64,000 nucleotides of DNA from the NCBI RefSeq assembly GCF_051622035.1, contig NC_135355.1:6498001-6562000 (forward strand), in the 5' to 3' direction. Below the pieces are notes generated by a model. The model was not told the DNA's origin. It made no database searches and was given only the letters and a program-made list of their open reading frames with translations. A program made the translations under genes and the position numbers. Shown in pieces: positions 60,651 to 64,000 of the stretch (position 1 is the stretch's first letter; the number at the start of each line of letters is the position of its first letter). Source of the stretch: Arctopsyche grandis (taxonomy: Eukaryota > Arthropoda > Insecta > Trichoptera > Hydropsychidae).

Positions 60651-61616
60651 CTGCCTAATCATATTGAATTAGTTCACTATCGTCATTTTAGAACGTGCTT
60701 ACACCTACTGCCTACCAATCAAGTAGTCATTAAACGTCACATTAAATGATACATTCAATTTAAGTATTTCTGCTAATAACTGTTTTCAATGAAAAATCAC
60801 TTCAATGAAGACTCCAATCTAGGGTGACACATGTTTGACAATAGCACGAATATTTCATAATTTTTCACTGTGACTCGTGCAGAATTGCAAAAAGTAATTA
60901 ACTGGTACATAGGTAAAGAAACGGGGATCCGATATTCGGACCTTGCAATAAAACGATTTATACCTCTTTGTAGGCGGCCATTTCGAAAATAAAGATGAAA
61001 ACTCACAATTTTTAAAATATTTATTTTCTTCGTATAAAAATTGAAAATATATTGATCGATTACGGGAACGATCTGCTCTTATTGCATCACCTCCCACCTA
61101 TCAGAAATATGTACATAATAGAGGATGCGGTAGACGTCACAGCATCCTCTTGTATCCTACTCGCGCTAATGTAAAGAAAGTTGTGCGATAGAAACAGAGA
61201 AATTTCACCAGCCTCGAATAAATACACGGATTTTTGTGGAGATAAAGATAAAAAGATCAAACTCGTATTAATTAAGTTGTGTGGACTGGCAGCTATTCGC
61301 TAAGATGGTGATTAATAGTGGCTGGAACACAAGCAGAGTTAGTGCATTTACTGAAAAATCTTCCCTGGCAGGGAATCAAAACCTGGTCTCCCCCGCGTAA
61401 TATGTGATGAATACACATAATAATTCGTCGACCTTTTAATACTAAATGTTTACAATCAGCGCAGTAAGAGCTGTAGCAGCTCGCTATACGAAATGGTCAA
61501 GTTCGGTCACCTTCCTGCGAGTTGGGACCAACTCGGCTGTGTTCAGAGTGGCTACCCCACTCCGTCTCTGGCTCTCATAATAAAAGCACGCGCATCAAAA
61601 TGCCAGTCGTCTCATT
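60651..61616. other. RASA1 to RS-gene intergenic region
   Basis: AT-rich. 61115-61210 shows distant similarity (CTTGTATCCTACTCGCGC) to the body of the 168-bp hAT-type MITE but lacks its ends. 61355-61400 contains a reverse-strand GGTTTTGATTCCC that recalls a tRNA B box, with no convincing A box. Nothing else was recognised. Confidence 0.35.
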
Positions 61617-62286
61617 GGCTACGTTTACACTACCGATATCTACACCCGATCCACTCGATATTTAGACATTTTTCCATATCCAGTTCCCATATTGCAACCT
61701 GTGGTTGCTATTGTAGAGATATAGCACGACTTGTGATATCACCTATTTCCCTCATTGAACTTAATCTGTACGAATGACATCATCGTGTCCTCTTCTCGTA
61801 CACGAAAGTTAGCCGTGGCCGAAATACTTCGTTCAGCTTACCCATAAAGGCGATTCGACTCGCTCCAGATACGCAATCACGAGTACACGGGAAATCCCAA
61901 GGAGCTGCGCAACTACGCATCGAGCATCGAATACAAAGGAAGACCTCGACCCCGTCGGAATCTTCCAGAACGTGATCTCACCAGCCCAGCTACGCGTTGC
62001 TCAAGCAACACCTTTGTAAACCAGTGCATCGTCCCCAGATGCCAGTGAGCTTCAGGAACTCGACCTAGCTCGTTCCAGTGAATCCTTTACCTACTTCGCT
62101 GTACATACAAATAAACCTGTATTAATCGAGTAATAAAGATCCTCTTCAAAATTCAACTGAATTTCCATAGGCTGGGAAACGGTCCAAAACCTTCAACCCC
62201 CCCCTATACTATTTAGAAACTGGTTATGGAAAAATTCCTAAATATCGGGTGGATCGGGTATAGATATCGGTAGTGTAAACGTAGCC
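61617..62286. mobile_element. Palindromic MITE with ~70-bp arms, split by an LTR
   Basis: It starts GGCTACGTTTACACTACC and ends with its inverse. The arms continue through CCGATATCTACACCCGATCC and ATATTTAG...TCCATA..CCAGTT as near-perfect inverse copies (61617-61690 and 62213-62286). ATT flanks both ends, a possible 3-bp TSD that would fit PIF/Harbinger. The LTR at 61712-62208 sits in the middle. Confidence 0.65.
61712..62208 (+). mobile_element. Solo LTR, family A
   Basis: TGTAGAGATATAGCACGAC to ACCCCCCCCTATA with perfect 4-bp TSD CTAT (61708-61711 and 62209-62212). It contains AATAAAGATCCTCTTCAAAA and the TTTCCATAGGCTGGGAAACGG block. No internal region. Confidence 0.8.
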
Positions 62287-62774
62287 ATTCGTTCATCCCC
62301 TATAGAACTATCGGTCGACTAGTCGCGTCACGTTGTGTATAAATTTTACGTAATTCATCTAGAGTTAACAACTCGAGAATGTTGACGATCAACTACTTCT
62401 GTCATTACTGCTCACTGCATCTTTCATTCTGATCTTGGAACTTAATTGTTATAAAAAAAAAGTTTTTTTTATTTTTATACCTTATCGGTGCATTGAATAT
62501 TTTCTCTTAATTTTCACCGATTCGCATGTGTAAAAAAGTTTGAAAGAGAGCGGAGTAGTAGAATTGTTTGATATATTTATTTCGAATTATCGAAGCGTCG
62601 GTACATGGACGTATAATGATAGCGTTGGTAAAAGTGTCATACGGACCGGCTGCAGACTGCAGAGTGTCGCTCGCCTTTGAAGGATCGTGCGTGGGATTCG
62701 TTCGTTCGTCTGTTCGTCTGTTCGTCTGTCATTGACAGGTTCAATGGATGCAGAGCTAAAGTGAAATTGTAAAG

Positions 62775-64000
62775 ATGGGAGGCGGGACTCCTCTGAGCGC
62801 TCGCTGGGCGCAAATGGACCAGCAGAGGCGAGAGCTCGAGCGCCGCAAACAGCTCTATCTTCAGAAACAACTGTCGCAGCCCCCGCCGCCCGCCAACCCC
62901 ACGCCCACCCCCACACCCACCCCCACACCCAACCCCACCACCTCCACCTCCACCTCCTCGCCCACTGTCACTGCTCAGTAATACCCCATTATACTAAATA
63001 CATGTGCAATAATGCGACCCTATCGTTATCTGCAGTTTCGTGTATTTATATTTCAGTAGATCAGCACCGAATCATAGCGCTGATGCCGCGAGAATGGCCA
63101 TGGTGAACGCCTTCTCTAACGATGGCTCGTTTTTAGACAAGTTCAAAAAGATGTCTGAAACTAAGAGCAACTCTAAACTGCCCAAAGTCACTAAACAGTT
63201 TCACAACAAGCAGGATTCTGAAAAGAAAAATGATTTTAAAAGTAAACATGAAAAGGAAAGCAAAAGTGTCCAATCGGACAAACACAAAAGAGACTCTTCT
63301 AACTATCATCGCAGCAGAGATAGAAGTAGAAGTACCAGCCGAGATAGAGATAAAAAATATGTTAGACGGAATAAAAACGATAAAAGCAGCCATCGGTAAT
63401 TTTTTTATTTCATTGAATTGAGTTCATCTCCATAACTATGTAATTTGCTTATCTTTATCATTTTTTTTTTAAATCAACAATTGAATTGATCCAATTTTTA
63501 TTGTTATTTACAGAGATCACAAATTCAATCGTTGGGAATCTGGCAGTCGTGGTTCACGAAGACGTTCTTTTTCCCCTTGCACACCTGTCGTCGAAGATAT
63601 GCCCCATCGGAAACCATCCCGATTTGCAAACATCCTACCGCTCAATATTTCCAAGTCGACTTCGTATCCCGTGAATTTGCATGCGAATCAACCCAAAGTC
63701 TTCGGCAATCAAAACAATCTACAAAATCAAATTAACTTCCCAATCTTCCCCGATCAAGTCCTGAACAACCCCATAACGAAGCAGATAAATCTGAACCTGC
63801 AGTCTATATCGAATCCGGCGATCAACACTCAAATGCCACCTCCGATCACAATTCCCCCTCCAAACATACCCCCACCGATGCAAATGAATCAAAACTATAA
63901 CAATCCTATGATGCAAACTACGTTGCCAAAGAACATGAACGTTTCGATACCGCCGTACGTTGAAAATTTAATGGCGAATAATTTTCTACCACTGTCGAAT
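62775..64000 (+). CDS. RS-rich nuclear protein, SUGP1-like (5' part only)
   Basis: Exons 62775-62977, 63057-63395 and 63514 to beyond the window edge; ~342 codons so far in phase. The start MGGGTPLSARWAQMDQQRRE leads into a charged helix and a Pro/Thr repeat. Next is NAFSNDGSFLDKFKKM, which resembles the FANDGSFL block near the N-terminus of the splicing factor SUGP1. A Lys-rich region and an RS stretch (SRDRSRSTSRDRDKK, RRRSFSP) follow, then a long Asn/Pro/Met-rich segment. RS domains are typical of pre-mRNA splicing proteins. SURP or G-patch domains, which would settle identity, are not in the window. It could also be another RS-domain factor. Confidence 0.6.

Noticed and set aside
60384-60749. 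Arg/Pro/His-rich 121-codon frame
   Set aside because: Product of a GC-rich putative promoter and a G run; starts inside the G run and has no domain.
61330-61445. Possible reverse tRNA or SINE head (GGTTTTGATTCCC)
   Set aside because: Only the B-box-like word is present; no A box at the right distance and no cloverleaf could be drawn.

Overview
The window is AT-rich nuclear DNA from an animal, most likely an insect. The genes have many short introns with GT-AG ends, the repeats are insect-like (hAT, piggyBac-type and 9-bp-TSD foldback elements, tRNA-derived SINEs, small LTRs), and the ribosomal protein L29 is short (79 aa). I cannot fix the order. Nothing prokaryotic, no CRISPR array and no tRNA or rRNA gene was seen. 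Gene models come from reading exons by eye. Every complete model closes to a multiple of three with matching splice phases.

Genes from left to right. CCDC40 (-, 3' end beyond the left edge) and IFT56/TTC26 (+) form a head-to-head ciliary pair sharing a ~300-bp promoter with two RFX X-box-like sites. RpL29 (+) converges on NTHL1 (-), a base-excision-repair glycosylase. MYSM1 (+), an H2A deubiquitinase, is followed by SQOR (+), mitochondrial sulfide oxidation. SQOR converges on an unnamed LRR-transmembrane protein (-). RASA1/p120 RasGAP (-, 19 coding exons) lies upstream of the LRR gene and is divergent from an RS-rich, SUGP1-like gene (+) that runs off the right edge. The genes are not an operon-like unit; only the first pair has an obvious shared function.

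Much of the rest is mobile DNA, often nested several layers deep. Many insertions can be timed from target-site duplications (TSDs): 8 bp for hAT elements, 9 bp for a group of GG...CC foldback elements, TTAA for piggyBac-type MITEs, and 4 bp for solo LTRs. 8155-12650 is an LTR holding a hAT that holds another hAT and two further LTRs. Intron 5 of the LRR gene (32308-36557) holds a long foldback, a hAT MITE, a 9-bp-TSD foldback, a LINE and a second 9-bp-TSD foldback whose TSD copies the exon 5 splice donor. A hAT that looks whole, with an uninterrupted 716-aa transposase, sits in an (AT)n tract in a RASA1 intron.

The observations I rate highest are the diversified 9-bp-TSD foldback group, the duplicated splice donor, the apparently intact hAT, an LTR copy in SQOR that carries 22 bp matching the CCDC40 intron beside another LTR, and MITE-in-MITE insertions proven by empty sites inside the same window. 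I found no new enzymatic or defence system.
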